Both the position numbers and the translations under genes were made by a program. The notes under the pieces are model-generated. The model ran no database searches and was not told the DNA's origin. It saw only the letters and a program-made list of their open reading frames with translations. From Phenylobacterium sp. (GTDB taxonomy: Bacteria > Pseudomonadota > Alphaproteobacteria > Caulobacterales > Caulobacteraceae), in the NCBI RefSeq assembly GCF_030698145.1, contig NZ_JAUYNW010000080.1, positions 85,554-149,553 of the forward strand: a stretch of DNA of 64,000 nucleotides. Direction: 5' to 3'. How positions within the stretch are numbered: position 1 is the stretch's first letter; every line of letters starts with the position of its first letter. This document shows, piece after piece, positions 25,766-34,696 of this stretch.

Positions 25766-28105
25766 ATGAGTCGAACGACAACGCACGCGAGGCGGGCCTG
25801 GCCACGCCTGCTGCTGGCCACCACCATGCTCACCGCCATGGGCGCGAGCGGGGCCGTGGCCCAGGAGCTGGAGGAGGTCGTGGTCACCGCGCAGAAGCGG
25901 GAAGAGAATCTGCAGAGCATTCCGGTCAGCATTCAGGCCATCGGCGAGCAGAAGTTGGACGAACTGCAGGTCGCCGACTTCACCGACTTCGTGAAGTTCC
26001 TGCCCAGCGTCGCTTTCCGGACCGGGGGGCCGGGCTTCACCAACATCTATATGCGCGGCGTCGCCAGCGGCGAGAACAGCAACCACTCCGGGCCCCTGCC
26101 CAGCGTCGGCGTCTATCTGGATGAGCAGCCGGTGACGACCATCACCGGCCCGCTGGACATCCACGTCTATGACATGGCCCGCATCGAGGCCCTGGCCGGG
26201 CCTCAGGGCACGCTCTACGGCGCCAGCTCCCAGGCCGGCACCATCCGCTACATCACCAACAAGCCGGAAATCGGCCATTGGGAGGGCGGCTACGACGTCG
26301 AGGTCAACCAGGTCGACGACGGCGGCCCGGGGTTCGGGGTCGAAGGCTTCGTCAACATCCCGGTGTCCGACAAGATGGCCGTGCGCCTGGTCGGCTGGCA
26401 CCAGCATGACGGCGGCTATGTGGACAATGTCGCGGGGACCCGCACCTTCCCGACCTCTGGCGTCACCATCAACAACGCCGCCCAGGCCGAGGAGGACTAC
26501 AACGACGCCGACACCACCGGCGCTCGCGCGGCCCTACGGATCGACCTGGACGACAACTGGACAATCAGCCCAACGATCATGGCCCAGGAGACCAAGGCCA
26601 ACGGCCTGTTCGCCTACGATCCGGCGGTCGGCGACCTGAAGGTCACGCACTTCTATCCGGAATCGATCAAGGACCGCTGGTATCAGGCGGCCCTGGCGAT
26701 CCAAGGCACGGTGGCCAATCTCGATCTGGTCTATGCCGGCGCCTACATGAAGCGGAACATCGACACCCAGTCGGACTATTCCGACTACTCGTTCTTCTAC
26801 GACACCCTGTTCGGCTACGGCGCCTACATCACCGACGACGCCGGCGCCTTCATCAACCCGTCCCAGTACATCCAGGGCAAGGACCGCTTCACCAAGGAAA
26901 GCCACGAGTTCCGGCTTTCCACCCCGGCCGGCGCGCGGGTTCGGCTGGTCGGGGGCCTGTTCTACCAGCGCCAGACCCACAACATCGAGCAGCGCTACAA
27001 GATCGACAACCTGGCCGCCGCCACCGAGGTGCCTGGCTGGTCCGACACCCTGTGGCTGACCAAGCAGCTTCGGGAGGATGTCGATTCGGCGGTCTTCGGC
27101 GAGCTGACATACGACGTCACCGACAAGCTGACCGGCACCGTCGGCGTGCGCGGCTTCAAGTCGGAGAACTCGCTCAAGGGCTTCTTCGGGTTCGGCCTGG
27201 GCTACAGCTCTGGCACTGGGGTCGGCGGCTGCTTCGGACCTCCGGTAGTGTCCGGCGGCCCCTGCACCAACCTCAACAAGACCACCGAGGAGACCGGCTA
27301 CACCTACAAGGTCAACCTGACCTACAAGATCGATGAAGACCGCATGGTCTACGGCATCGTCTCCACCGGCTTCCGTCCTGGCGGGATCAACCGGCGCGGC
27401 ACCCTGGCCCCCTACGAGTCGGACTTCCTCACCAACTACGAGGCGGGCTGGAAGACCACCTGGCTCAACAACCGGCTGCGCTGGAACGGGGCGGTGTTCT
27501 ACGAGACCTGGGAAGACTTCCAGTTCTCGTTCCTGGGCGCCAACGGCCTGACCGAGATCAAGAACGCCGGCCAGGCGAAGATGACCGGGGTGGAATCCGA
27601 CATCAACTGGCTGGTGGGCGATGGCCTGACGATCTTCGGCTCGGCCGCCTATATCGACGCCAAGCTCGACGAGAACTACTGCGGCACGGTCGACGCTTCT
27701 GGCAAGGCGATCACCAACTGCGCCGTCCCGCAGGCGCCGGACGGGACCCAGCTACCGATCACGCCGAAGCTGAAGGCCAATCTTAGCGCCCGCTACGAGT
27801 GGGATGTCGGCGACATGCGCGCCCATGTGCAGGGCTCGGCGGTCTATCAGAGCCGCGCCTGGACCGATCTGCGGGTCGCCGAGCGGGCCATCGTCGGTGC
27901 GCTTCCGTCCTACGCCACCTTCGACTTCACGGCCGGGGTCGAGGGCGATGGCTGGACCATCGAGGGCTATATGAAGAACGTCACGGACGAGCGCGGCAAT
28001 GTCAGCCGCTTCGCTCAGTGCGCCACCTCGGTCTGCGGCGCACAGACTTATATCGTGCCCAACCGGCCAAGGACCTTTGGTATCCGGTTCGGACAGAAGT
28101 TCTAG
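25766..28105 (+). CDS. TonB-dependent outer-membrane receptor
   Basis: The 779-aa product has a long signal peptide ending VAQ, then a TonB box-like segment (LEEVVVTAQKREENLQSIPVSIQAIGEQ), the plug domain (ALAGPQGTLYGASSQAGTIRYITNKP), and a beta-barrel with a typical end (VPNRPRTFGIRFGQKF). Such receptors import scarce ligands using proton-motive force relayed by ExbB/ExbD/TonB, whose genes lie about 8 kb downstream. The EEVVVTAQKREE opening is the common class of alphaproteobacteria rather than a siderophore-specific one. Ligand not determinable. Two Cys-flanked loops occur (CFGPPVVSGGPC, CGTVDASGKAITNC). Confidence 0.93.
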   Translation: MSRTTTHARRAWPRLLLATTMLTAMGASGAVAQELEEVVVTAQKREENLQSIPVSIQAIGEQKLDELQVADFTDFVKFLPSVAFRTGGPGFTNIYMRGVASGENSNHSGPLPSVGVYLDEQPVTTITGPLDIHVYDMARIEALAGPQGTLYGASSQAGTIRYITNKPEIGHWEGGYDVEVNQVDDGGPGFGVEGFVNIPVSDKMAVRLVGWHQHDGGYVDNVAGTRTFPTSGVTINNAAQAEEDYNDADTTGARAALRIDLDDNWTISPTIMAQETKANGLFAYDPAVGDLKVTHFYPESIKDRWYQAALAIQGTVANLDLVYAGAYMKRNIDTQSDYSDYSFFYDTLFGYGAYITDDAGAFINPSQYIQGKDRFTKESHEFRLSTPAGARVRLVGGLFYQRQTHNIEQRYKIDNLAAATEVPGWSDTLWLTKQLREDVDSAVFGELTYDVTDKLTGTVGVRGFKSENSLKGFFGFGLGYSSGTGVGGCFGPPVVSGGPCTNLNKTTEETGYTYKVNLTYKIDEDRMVYGIVSTGFRPGGINRRGTLAPYESDFLTNYEAGWKTTWLNNRLRWNGAVFYETWEDFQFSFLGANGLTEIKNAGQAKMTGVESDINWLVGDGLTIFGSAAYIDAKLDENYCGTVDASGKAITNCAVPQAPDGTQLPITPKLKANLSARYEWDVGDMRAHVQGSAVYQSRAWTDLRVAERAIVGALPSYATFDFTAGVEGDGWTIEGYMKNVTDERGNVSRFAQCATSVCGAQTYIVPNRPRTFGIRFGQKF

Positions 28106-28124
28106 CCGTTGAGAGACGCTATAG

Positions 28125-28161
28125 CCTCCCCGCGGCGCGCCCGTTGCGCGCCGCGGGGAGG
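28125..28161 (+). promoter_or_regulatory. Perfect 16-bp inverted repeat abutting the regulator start codon
   Basis: CCTCCCCGCGGCGCGC, loop CCGTT, then GCGCGCCGCGGGGAGG: sixteen uninterrupted pairs, mostly G-C. The ATG of the TetR gene follows with no gap, and the only Shine-Dalgarno-like sequence (GGGGAGG) is the last part of the right arm. It could end the receptor transcript (no T-run) or hide the regulator ribosome binding site. Confidence 0.7.
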
Positions 28162-28791
28162 ATGAAGCCCTTGGCCAGGACACCACAGTTTTCGCGGGAG
28201 GCCGCCGACGTCCGGCGACGGGCGCTGGTCGAGGCCGTGCTGGCCAGCCTCGCCGAGCGGGGCCTTGGCGCGGTGTCGGTGCGCGACGTCGCCGCCCGCG
28301 CCGGGGTCTCGCCCGGTCTCGTTCGCCATCATTTCGGCAGCTTCGGCGCCCTGCTCGTCGAAGCCTATCGCCATGTGGTCCAACGCGTGGACGATCACAT
28401 AGACGTCGCCCTGGCCGGGGCGGGGGACGACCCCGACGCCCGGCTGGCGGCCTTCATCGCGGCCAGCTTCTCGCCGGCCATTGTCGATCGCGACCTGCTG
28501 TCGGCCTGGCTCGGCTTCTGGGGCCTGGTGCGCAGCGACCCCGAAGCCGCCGCGCTGCATGCCGAAACCTACGCCGCCTATCGCGGCCGGATCGAAGGCC
28601 TGCTGGCGGCCGCGGGCCGGGCGCGGGACAGGGCGCTCGACGTCCGCGCCGGGGGCCTCGGCCTCTCGGCCATGCTGGACGGGCTCTGGCTCGAGCTTTG
28701 CCTCGATCCCGCGACCTTCACCCCGGCCGAGGCCACGCGCCTGGCCGGCGACTGGACCGCCCGCTTCCTGGAGGGCGCAGGCGCGGACTAG
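28162..28791 (+). CDS. TetR/AcrR-family regulator, BetI-like
   Basis: The 209-aa product has an N-terminal HTH at about residues 20-65 (ALVEAVLASLAERGLGAVSVRDVAARAGVSPGLVRHHFGSFGALL) and a helical ligand domain of BetI type (DRDLLSAWLGFWGLVRSDPEAAALHAETYAAYRGRI). The G-L-V-R-H-H-F recognition helix and LSAWLGFW are typical of BetI and close relatives, which respond to choline or related quaternary amines. The start is uncertain: ATG 28162 touches the hairpin, while TTG 28171 has GGAGG at ideal spacing. It precedes the Rieske operon in the same direction and probably controls it. Confidence 0.82.
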   Translation: MKPLARTPQFSREAADVRRRALVEAVLASLAERGLGAVSVRDVAARAGVSPGLVRHHFGSFGALLVEAYRHVVQRVDDHIDVALAGAGDDPDARLAAFIAASFSPAIVDRDLLSAWLGFWGLVRSDPEAAALHAETYAAYRGRIEGLLAAAGRARDRALDVRAGGLGLSAMLDGLWLELCLDPATFTPAEATRLAGDWTARFLEGAGAD

Positions 28792-28812
28792 CCCTTGCGT
28801 GGTCGACTTTGT

Positions 28813-28826
28813 TATACGAGTGTATA
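28813..28826. promoter_or_regulatory. Candidate operator upstream of the Rieske oxygenase gene
   Basis: TATAC-GAGT-GTATA is a perfect 5-bp inverted repeat in the 60-base gap between the BetI-like regulator and the oxygenase gene, in a locally AT-rich spot likely to overlap the promoter. The dyad spacing is compatible with a TetR-type operator. Confidence 0.4.
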
Positions 28827-28851
28827 GCAACGCAAACGTGGGGACGCTGCG

Positions 28852-29976
28852 ATGAGTCCAGAGGCCCACAGCCTCCCAGCCTGGATCTACAGCGATCCCG
28901 GTTTCTTCGAGCGCGAGCGCGACACCCTCTTTCGCACGGCTTGGCAGGTGGTGTGCCACGTCAACGACGTGCCCAACCCCGGCGACTACCAGACCCTCGA
29001 CTTCCTGGGCGAGCAGGTGCTGGTCCTGCGGGGAAACGACGGTGTGGTGCGCGGCTTCCACAACGCCTGCCGCCATCGCGCGGCGCGGCTTGCCGACGGC
29101 TCGCACGGCAATTGCGGCCACCGGCTGGTCTGCCCCTATCATGCCTGGAGCTACGGCCTCGACGGCCGGCTGCTGCGCACCCCGCCCTGGCAGGGCTTCA
29201 GCGACCTCGATCTCTCTCAGCACGGTCTGGCGCCGGTGGAACAGGAGATCTTCCTGGGCTTCGTCTTCGTCCGCTTCGCGCCCGGTCTGCCCAGCGTCGC
29301 GCAGATGATGGCGCCGTATCTGGACGAACTGGCGCCTCATAGCTTCGAGAGCCTCGTCCCCCAGGGCCGGGTCACCCTGAGGCCGCGCTCAGTCAACTGG
29401 AAGAACGTGGCCGACAACTATGCCGACGGCATGCATATCCCGGTCGCCCATCCGGGCCTCACCCGGCTGTTTGGCCCCACCTACGCCATGGAGGCCCAGC
29501 CCTGGGTCGACAAGCTGTGGGGCGAGGTGACCGAGGCGCCGTCGTCCAACTGGTCCGAGCGGGGCTACCAGGCCCTGCTGGCGTCCTTCGACCACCTGCC
29601 GGCCGGGCAGCGACGCCGCTGGAGCTATTACAAGCTGTGGCCGAACCTCGCCTTCGACGTCTATCCCGACCAGGTCGACTTCATGCAGTTCATCCCGGTC
29701 TCGCCGAAGGAGACCCTGATCCGCGAGATCTCCTACGCCCGGCCCGACGCGCGCCGCGAGGCCAAGGCCGCGCGATACCTCAACTGGCGCATCAACCGCC
29801 AGGTCAACGCCGAGGACACGGTGCTGATTCAGCGGGTCCAGGACGGCATGGGCTCCTCGTCCTATGTCAGCGGCCCACTGTCGCCCGACGAGGTCTGCCT
29901 GGCGAGCTTCGCGCGCCGGCTGAAGGCCGACATCCCCGAAGCGGCCCTGCCGCACCCTCCTGCCAAGGCGGCCTGA
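28852..29976 (+). CDS. Rieske non-heme iron oxygenase, alpha subunit
   Basis: The 374-aa product carries a Rieske [2Fe-2S] site, Cys73-x-His75 and Cys94-x2-His97 (NACRHRAARLADG, LVCPYHAW), and a mononuclear iron site in NWKNVADNYADGMHIPVAHPGL (His195, His200; the Asp ligand is expected downstream). Size and spacing fit single-component-alpha oxygenases that hydroxylate or demethylate aromatic acids or quaternary amines. The BetI-like regulator upstream hints at a betaine- or carnitine-like substrate, but that is inference. An FAD oxidoreductase gene follows one base after the stop. No dedicated ferredoxin reductase is next to it. Confidence 0.9.
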   Translation: MSPEAHSLPAWIYSDPGFFERERDTLFRTAWQVVCHVNDVPNPGDYQTLDFLGEQVLVLRGNDGVVRGFHNACRHRAARLADGSHGNCGHRLVCPYHAWSYGLDGRLLRTPPWQGFSDLDLSQHGLAPVEQEIFLGFVFVRFAPGLPSVAQMMAPYLDELAPHSFESLVPQGRVTLRPRSVNWKNVADNYADGMHIPVAHPGLTRLFGPTYAMEAQPWVDKLWGEVTEAPSSNWSERGYQALLASFDHLPAGQRRRWSYYKLWPNLAFDVYPDQVDFMQFIPVSPKETLIREISYARPDARREAKAARYLNWRINRQVNAEDTVLIQRVQDGMGSSSYVSGPLSPDEVCLASFARRLKADIPEAALPHPPAKAA

Positions 29977-29977
29977 C

Positions 29978-31588
29978 ATGGCGAGCGAACGCGACATCCT
30001 GATCGTCGGCGGCGGCCACAACGGCCTGGTCTGCGCGGCCTATCTGGCCAAGGCCGGCCTCAAGGTCACGGTGCTGGAGCGGCGGCACGTGGTCGGCGGC
30101 GCGGCGGTGACCGAGGAGTTCCATCCCGGCTTCCGCAACTCGGTGGCCAGCTACACCGTCTCCCTGCTCAATCCGAAGGTCATCGCCGACCTGGAGCTCC
30201 ATCGCCACGGTCTGAAGATCGTCGAGCGCAAGGTCTCGAACTTCCTACCCGTGCCGGGCGGCTACCTGGCCACCGGCGAGGGCCGCACCAAGTCCGAGGT
30301 CGCCAAGTTCTCGCAAAAGGACGCCGATCGCCTCGACGCCTATGGCGACCGCCTGGAGGCCATCGCCGACGTTCTGCGCGATCTGGTCCTGCAGACCCCG
30401 CCCAACCTCGTCGAGGGCGGCCTGGCCCAGGCCATCCCGGAGTTGCTGAAGAGCGCCAGTCTGGGCCGCAAGCTCAGCCACCTGGACATGACCGCCAAGC
30501 GCGATCTGCTGGCCCTGTTCGCCCAATCCGCCGGCGACTGGCTGGACGGCTGGTTCGAGAGCGATCCGATCAAGGCGGTCTACGGCTTCGACGGGGTGGT
30601 CGGGAACTACGCCAGCCCCTACACGCCGGGCTCCGCCTATGTCCTGCTGCACCACGTGTTCGGCGAGGTGAACGGCAAGAAGGGCGCCTGGGGTCACGCC
30701 ATCGGCGGCATGGGCGCCATCACCCAGGCCATGGCCGCCTGCTGCCGCGAGCGCGGCGTCGAGATCCGCACCGATGTGGCTGTCGCCGAGATCCTGGTCG
30801 AGAAGGGCCGCGCCGTGGGCGTGGTCACCGAGAAGGGCGAGACCCTCCGCGGCCGCGCCGTGGTCTCCAACCTCAATCCCAAGCTCCTGTTCGGCAAGTT
30901 GGTCGACCGGTCCTTCCAGCCGGCCGACTTCGCCGAGCGCATCGACCGCTACCGCAGCGGTTCGGGCACCTTCCGCATGAACGTGGCGCTGTCGAAGCTG
31001 CCGGACTTCACCTGCCTGCCGGGCCCTGGCGATCACCTCACCGCCGGCATCATCATCGCGCCGAGCCTCGCCTATATGGAGCAGGCCTATGCCGACGCCC
31101 GCGCCCATGGCTGGTCCAAGGCGCCGATCGTCGAGATGCTGATTCCGTCCACCCTCGACGACAGCCTGGCGCCGCCCGGCCAGCACGTGGCCAGCCTGTT
31201 CTGCCAGCACGTCTCGCCGACCCTCTCCGGCGGCCGTTCGTGGGACGACCATCGCGAAGAGGTCGCCGACCTGATGATCGCCACGGTCGACGCCCAGGCG
31301 CCGGGCTTCGCCGCCTCGGTGGTCGGCCGCCAGGTCTTGTCGCCGCTCGATCTAGAGCGCACCTTCGGCCTGAGCGGGGGCGACATCATGCACGGCAATC
31401 TCAGCCTGGATCAGATGTTCTCCGCGCGTCCCGTGCTGGGCGCGGGCGACTACCGCACGCCGATCGCCGGCCTCTATCAATGCGGGGCAGGGACCCATCC
31501 CGGCGGCGGCGTCACCGGCGCGCCGGGCCACAACGCCGCCCGCGAGATCATCAAGGACGCCCGCCGGGGCCGGCTCCGCGCCGCATGA
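29978..31588 (+). CDS. FAD-dependent oxidoreductase, phytoene desaturase / PYROXD2-like
   Basis: The 536-aa product begins with a dinucleotide-binding fold (RDILIVGGGHNGLVCAAYLAKAGLKVTVLERRHVVGGAAVTEEFHPGF) and ends with the family motif YQCGAGTHPGGGVTGAPGHNAAREI, both typical of PYROXD2-type proteins in the phytoene desaturase superfamily. These oxidise or isomerise lipophilic or amine substrates using FAD; bacterial substrates are mostly unknown. It is one base after the Rieske gene and overlaps the transporter gene by four bases (ATGA), so the three act in one pathway. It is not an obvious reductase partner for the Rieske protein. Confidence 0.88.
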   Translation: MASERDILIVGGGHNGLVCAAYLAKAGLKVTVLERRHVVGGAAVTEEFHPGFRNSVASYTVSLLNPKVIADLELHRHGLKIVERKVSNFLPVPGGYLATGEGRTKSEVAKFSQKDADRLDAYGDRLEAIADVLRDLVLQTPPNLVEGGLAQAIPELLKSASLGRKLSHLDMTAKRDLLALFAQSAGDWLDGWFESDPIKAVYGFDGVVGNYASPYTPGSAYVLLHHVFGEVNGKKGAWGHAIGGMGAITQAMAACCRERGVEIRTDVAVAEILVEKGRAVGVVTEKGETLRGRAVVSNLNPKLLFGKLVDRSFQPADFAERIDRYRSGSGTFRMNVALSKLPDFTCLPGPGDHLTAGIIIAPSLAYMEQAYADARAHGWSKAPIVEMLIPSTLDDSLAPPGQHVASLFCQHVSPTLSGGRSWDDHREEVADLMIATVDAQAPGFAASVVGRQVLSPLDLERTFGLSGGDIMHGNLSLDQMFSARPVLGAGDYRTPIAGLYQCGAGTHPGGGVTGAPGHNAAREIIKDARRGRLRAA

Positions 31589-32814
31589 GCCAGGGGCGCG
31601 ACAGCGCGGCCCGGGGCCTGGGCCCCTTCGCGGCGACCTTCCTGGTGGCCGGCAACATGATCGGTTCCGGCGTCTTCCTGCTGCCGGCCTCGCTGGCGGC
31701 CATCGGCAGCGCCAGTGTCATCGGCTGGGCGGCGGCCTCGGTGGGCGGCCTGGTCCTGGCCCTGGTCTTCGCCCTGCTGGGGATCATGCGGCCGGACGTG
31801 AACGGCCTGGTCCGCTACCCCGCCGACGGACTGCACCGCGTATTCGGCTTCGTCTCCTGGAGCGCCTACTGGGTCGCCGCCTGGGTGGGCAATGTCGCCA
31901 TCGCCATCGCCGCGGTGGGGTATCTGGCGGTGTTCCTGCCGGGCCTGATCGGGCCGTTGGCGACCCTGGCGACCACGCTCGTCATCATCTGGGTGATGGT
32001 GGCGGCCAATCTCTGGGGCCCGCGGATCGTCGTCTGGCTCGCGGCCTCGACCCTGATGATCGGGCTTATCCCGATCCTGGCCGCCATCGCCCTGGGAATC
32101 CTCAACTTCGATCCTGAAATCTTCTGGGGTTCGTGGAACGTCAGCGGCGAGCCGCTCAGCCGCGTGGTGCCCGGATCCCTGGTGATGATCTTCTGGGCCT
32201 TCATGGGCCTGGAGAGCGCCAGCGTGGCCGCCGCAGCCGTCGACAATCCCAAGCGCAATCTGCCGATCGCCGCCCTAGGCGGCGTGGCCCTGGCCTCGCT
32301 GGTCTACACCACCGCCACCGCCGCGGTGATGGGGGTGATCCCGGCCGAGCGGCTGGCCGCCTCCACCGCGCCCTTCGCCGACATGGTCGCCATCGCCGCG
32401 GGCCCCGTCGCGGGCGCGGTCGTGGCCGCGTGCGCGCTCGCAAAGACCCTGGGCACCCTGGGTGGCTGGGTGCTGGTCGCCGCCGAGGCCGGCCGCACCG
32501 GGGCCGCCAGCGGCTACCTGCCCAAGGCCCTCTCCACCCGGGGCGTGCGCGTCACGCCGGTGCGCGACATCCTGCTGGTGGGCGCGCTGATGTCGCTGGC
32601 GGCGCTGGCCACCCTGTCGCCGACCCTCACCAAACAGTTCAACGACCTGATCAACGCCTCGGTGCTGCTGATCCTACTCGTCTACATCCTCTGCGCCCTG
32701 GCGCTCGCGCGGTTCGCCTCGGGTATCGAGAACCCTGCGCGCCGCTGGGCCACCCGCGCCGTCGGTCTCGGCGCGGCGGCCTTCTGTGTCTGGATGATCG
32801 TGGCCTCACTATAG
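31585..32814 (+). CDS. APC-superfamily amino acid/amine transporter
   Basis: The ATG at 31585 overlaps the oxidoreductase stop. The 409-aa product has about 12 membrane helices. The N-terminal LGPFAATFLVAGNMIGSGVFLLPASLA carries the G-S-G-V-F unwound helix-1 motif of APC transporters, and FWAFMGLESASVAAAAVDNPKRNLP (helix 6) matches the arginine/agmatine-putrescine exchanger group. It is likely the inner-membrane importer or exchanger for the substrate handled by the two oxidising enzymes upstream. A basic amino acid or polyamine is the family expectation. Confidence 0.9.
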   Translation: MSQGRDSAARGLGPFAATFLVAGNMIGSGVFLLPASLAAIGSASVIGWAAASVGGLVLALVFALLGIMRPDVNGLVRYPADGLHRVFGFVSWSAYWVAAWVGNVAIAIAAVGYLAVFLPGLIGPLATLATTLVIIWVMVAANLWGPRIVVWLAASTLMIGLIPILAAIALGILNFDPEIFWGSWNVSGEPLSRVVPGSLVMIFWAFMGLESASVAAAAVDNPKRNLPIAALGGVALASLVYTTATAAVMGVIPAERLAASTAPFADMVAIAAGPVAGAVVAACALAKTLGTLGGWVLVAAEAGRTGAASGYLPKALSTRGVRVTPVRDILLVGALMSLAALATLSPTLTKQFNDLINASVLLILLVYILCALALARFASGIENPARRWATRAVGLGAAAFCVWMIVASL

Positions 32815-32885
32815 AGTGGCGAGAGCCGGACATGGCCCTCATGCGGTCGGCGCTCGGCGTCGACCGCCAACATAGGAGACGTCCG

Positions 32886-33305
32886 ATGCCGATGACCGCC
32901 CTCGAAGGCTGGCATGACTATATGAAGACCCATGATCACGCGGCGCTGCGGGCGCTGCTGCATCCCGAAGTCGTGTTCGAAAGCCCCGTCGTGCACACGC
33001 CGCAGCGCGGGCGTGAGATCACGCTCAAGTACTTGGCTGGGGCCAGCAACGTGCTGGGCGGTCCCGGCTTCAGGTATGTCGGCGAGTGGCGCAGCGACAA
33101 CGGCGCGGTGCTGGAGTTCGTGAACGAGGTCGAGGGGATCACGATCAATGGCGTCGACATCATCACCTTCAACGACGACGGAAACCTGATCACCCATTTC
33201 AAGGTGATGGTGCGCCCGCTCAAGGCGATCAACCTGCTGCACCGCCTGATGGGCGAGCAACTGGCGATGGCCGCAAGCCCTAGCGCGCCGCCGCCACGCT
33301 CTTGA
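32886..33305 (+). CDS. NTF2/SnoaL-like fold protein
   Basis: The ATG at 32886 has AGGAGAC upstream and is preferred over an in-frame ATG at 32832. The 139-aa product reads MTALEGWHDYMKTHDHAALRALLHPEVVFESPVVHTPQRGREITLKYL, then the paired strands of an NTF2-like cone (GFRYVGEWRSDNGAVLEFVNEVEGITINGVDIITFNDDGNLITHFKVMVRP). Such proteins are small isomerases, hydrolases or ligand-binding proteins; no catalytic set can be assigned. It may be the last gene of the Rieske operon (71 bases downstream of the transporter). Its 3' end overlaps the convergent M20 gene by 26 bases. Confidence 0.8.
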   Translation: MPMTALEGWHDYMKTHDHAALRALLHPEVVFESPVVHTPQRGREITLKYLAGASNVLGGPGFRYVGEWRSDNGAVLEFVNEVEGITINGVDIITFNDDGNLITHFKVMVRPLKAINLLHRLMGEQLAMAASPSAPPPRS

Positions 33306-34689
33306 TCAGCCGGTAGTCGAACTCCACCGCCTCGCTGAAGGCCTTGGTGGAGATCCGCTCGTCCCGGCCGTGGGCGCGGTTGTCATCTATGTCGCCCCAG
33401 ATCGCGCCGACCGCGTAGCTCGGCATGCCCACGGCGCGGGTATAGAGGCTGTCGGTGGCGCCCAGGTCCATGTGCGGCGCGACCGGTACGCTGGGCCACA
33501 TGCCCTGGACCACCTTGGTGAAGCGCGCCATCAGAGCCGCGTCGTAGGGCGAATCCCGCGCCGGGGCGGCCGGAGAAATGACGCTCACGGCGATCCGCTG
33601 ATCGGCCAGCACCTCGACCAGCTTGGCGCGCACCTCAGCCTCGCTGTCGGTCGGCATCATCCGACACTGGATGACGGCCCGGGCGCGCTGGGGCAGGGCG
33701 TTCTCCGCGTGGCCGCCCGACAGGCCCGTAGCCACGCATGTGGTCCGCAGCCGCGCATTGCGCGCCGGAGTGGCGCTCAGGCGCTCGGCGGCGGCCAGGT
33801 CGGTCGGCTGCTTGGATACGGCCAGCATGTCGGCGGTCGCCTGGCCGCTCTCGAGCGCCGCGGCGGTGGCGAAATAGCCTCGCGTCGTGGGGGTGGTCAC
33901 CACGGGGAACTTGAAGCCCTCGATGCGGGCCAGGCCCTTGGCCAGCCTGTAGATCGCGTTGTCGGGCTCCGGGATCGAGGAGTGGCCGCCCTTGTTGGTC
34001 GCCTCGAGCTGGAAGGTGACATAGACCTTCTCGCTGGTCTGGACCCCGTAGGACAGCCGCTGGTCGCCGCGCAGCGATCCGCCGCCCCCGTCGCTGTTGA
34101 TCACCAGGGCCGCGTCCACCAGTGGGCGCTGGGCCTTCAACAACCACTCGACGCCGTTGGCGTCGCCGCTCTCCTCGTCGCTGGTGAAGGCGAAGATCAT
34201 GTCGCGGGCTGGGATGAAGCCCTCCCGCTTGGCGCGGATCAGGCCGGCCAGCAGGGCGGCGATCTCGCCCTTCATGTCCTGCACGCCGCGGCCGTAAAGC
34301 CAGCCGTCCTTCTCGGTGAGGGCGAAGGGCTCGACCGTCCAGTCCTCGCGCTTGGCCTCGACCACGTCCAGGTGGCTGATCCACAGCACGGGCTTGGCCT
34401 TGGCCGCCTTGGCCCGAAGCCGCACCAGCACCTGTCCCTGGGTCGGATGGCCGGGAATCGTCAGCACCGTGACGTCTGTGGAGGCGAATCCCGCCGCCAG
34501 CATCCGCTTCTGGATCGCTTCGGCCGCGGGGAGGGTGCCTTGGTCGTGCACCGTGTTGATGGCGATGAGCTCACCCAGGATCTCGCGGGCCAGGGTTAGG
34601 TTCGCCGCCGGCGGGGTCTGGGCCCGGGCCGAGGCGCCGAGCAGAGCCGCGGCGCAGAGCCCCGCGCCCAGGAGTTTTCCGTAGGTCAT
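33280..34689 (-). CDS. Exported M20-family metallopeptidase
   Basis: The ATG at 34689 was chosen because GGTGGGG lies six bases upstream. The product of about 469 aa has a signal peptide (YGKLLGAGLCAAALLGASARAQ). M20 zinc motifs: SHLDVV, GRGVQDMKGE (bridging Asp), TSDEESGD (Glu-Glu) and a late AHGRDERI His. A dimerisation lid domain lies between about residues 200 and 310. It is predicted periplasmic and likely a di-/carboxypeptidase of the ArgE/CPG2/PepV superfamily. The region before its start contains a 35-bp tandem repeat whose units duplicate its own ribosome binding site. Confidence 0.88.
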   Translation of the reverse strand: MTYGKLLGAGLCAAALLGASARAQTPPAANLTLAREILGELIAINTVHDQGTLPAAEAIQKRMLAAGFASTDVTVLTIPGHPTQGQVLVRLRAKAAKAKPVLWISHLDVVEAKREDWTVEPFALTEKDGWLYGRGVQDMKGEIAALLAGLIRAKREGFIPARDMIFAFTSDEESGDANGVEWLLKAQRPLVDAALVINSDGGGGSLRGDQRLSYGVQTSEKVYVTFQLEATNKGGHSSIPEPDNAIYRLAKGLARIEGFKFPVVTTPTTRGYFATAAALESGQATADMLAVSKQPTDLAAAERLSATPARNARLRTTCVATGLSGGHAENALPQRARAVIQCRMMPTDSEAEVRAKLVEVLADQRIAVSVISPAAPARDSPYDAALMARFTKVVQGMWPSVPVAPHMDLGATDSLYTRAVGMPSYAVGAIWGDIDDNRAHGRDERISTKAFSEAVEFDYRLIKSVAAAR

Positions 34690-34696
34690 CACCATC

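Noticed and set aside
23628-25805. 725-aa minus-strand ORF opposite the TPR-sulfotransferase
   Set aside because: Composition typical of antisense frames (Gly/Arg/Val/His); the plus strand has TPR and PAPS motifs.
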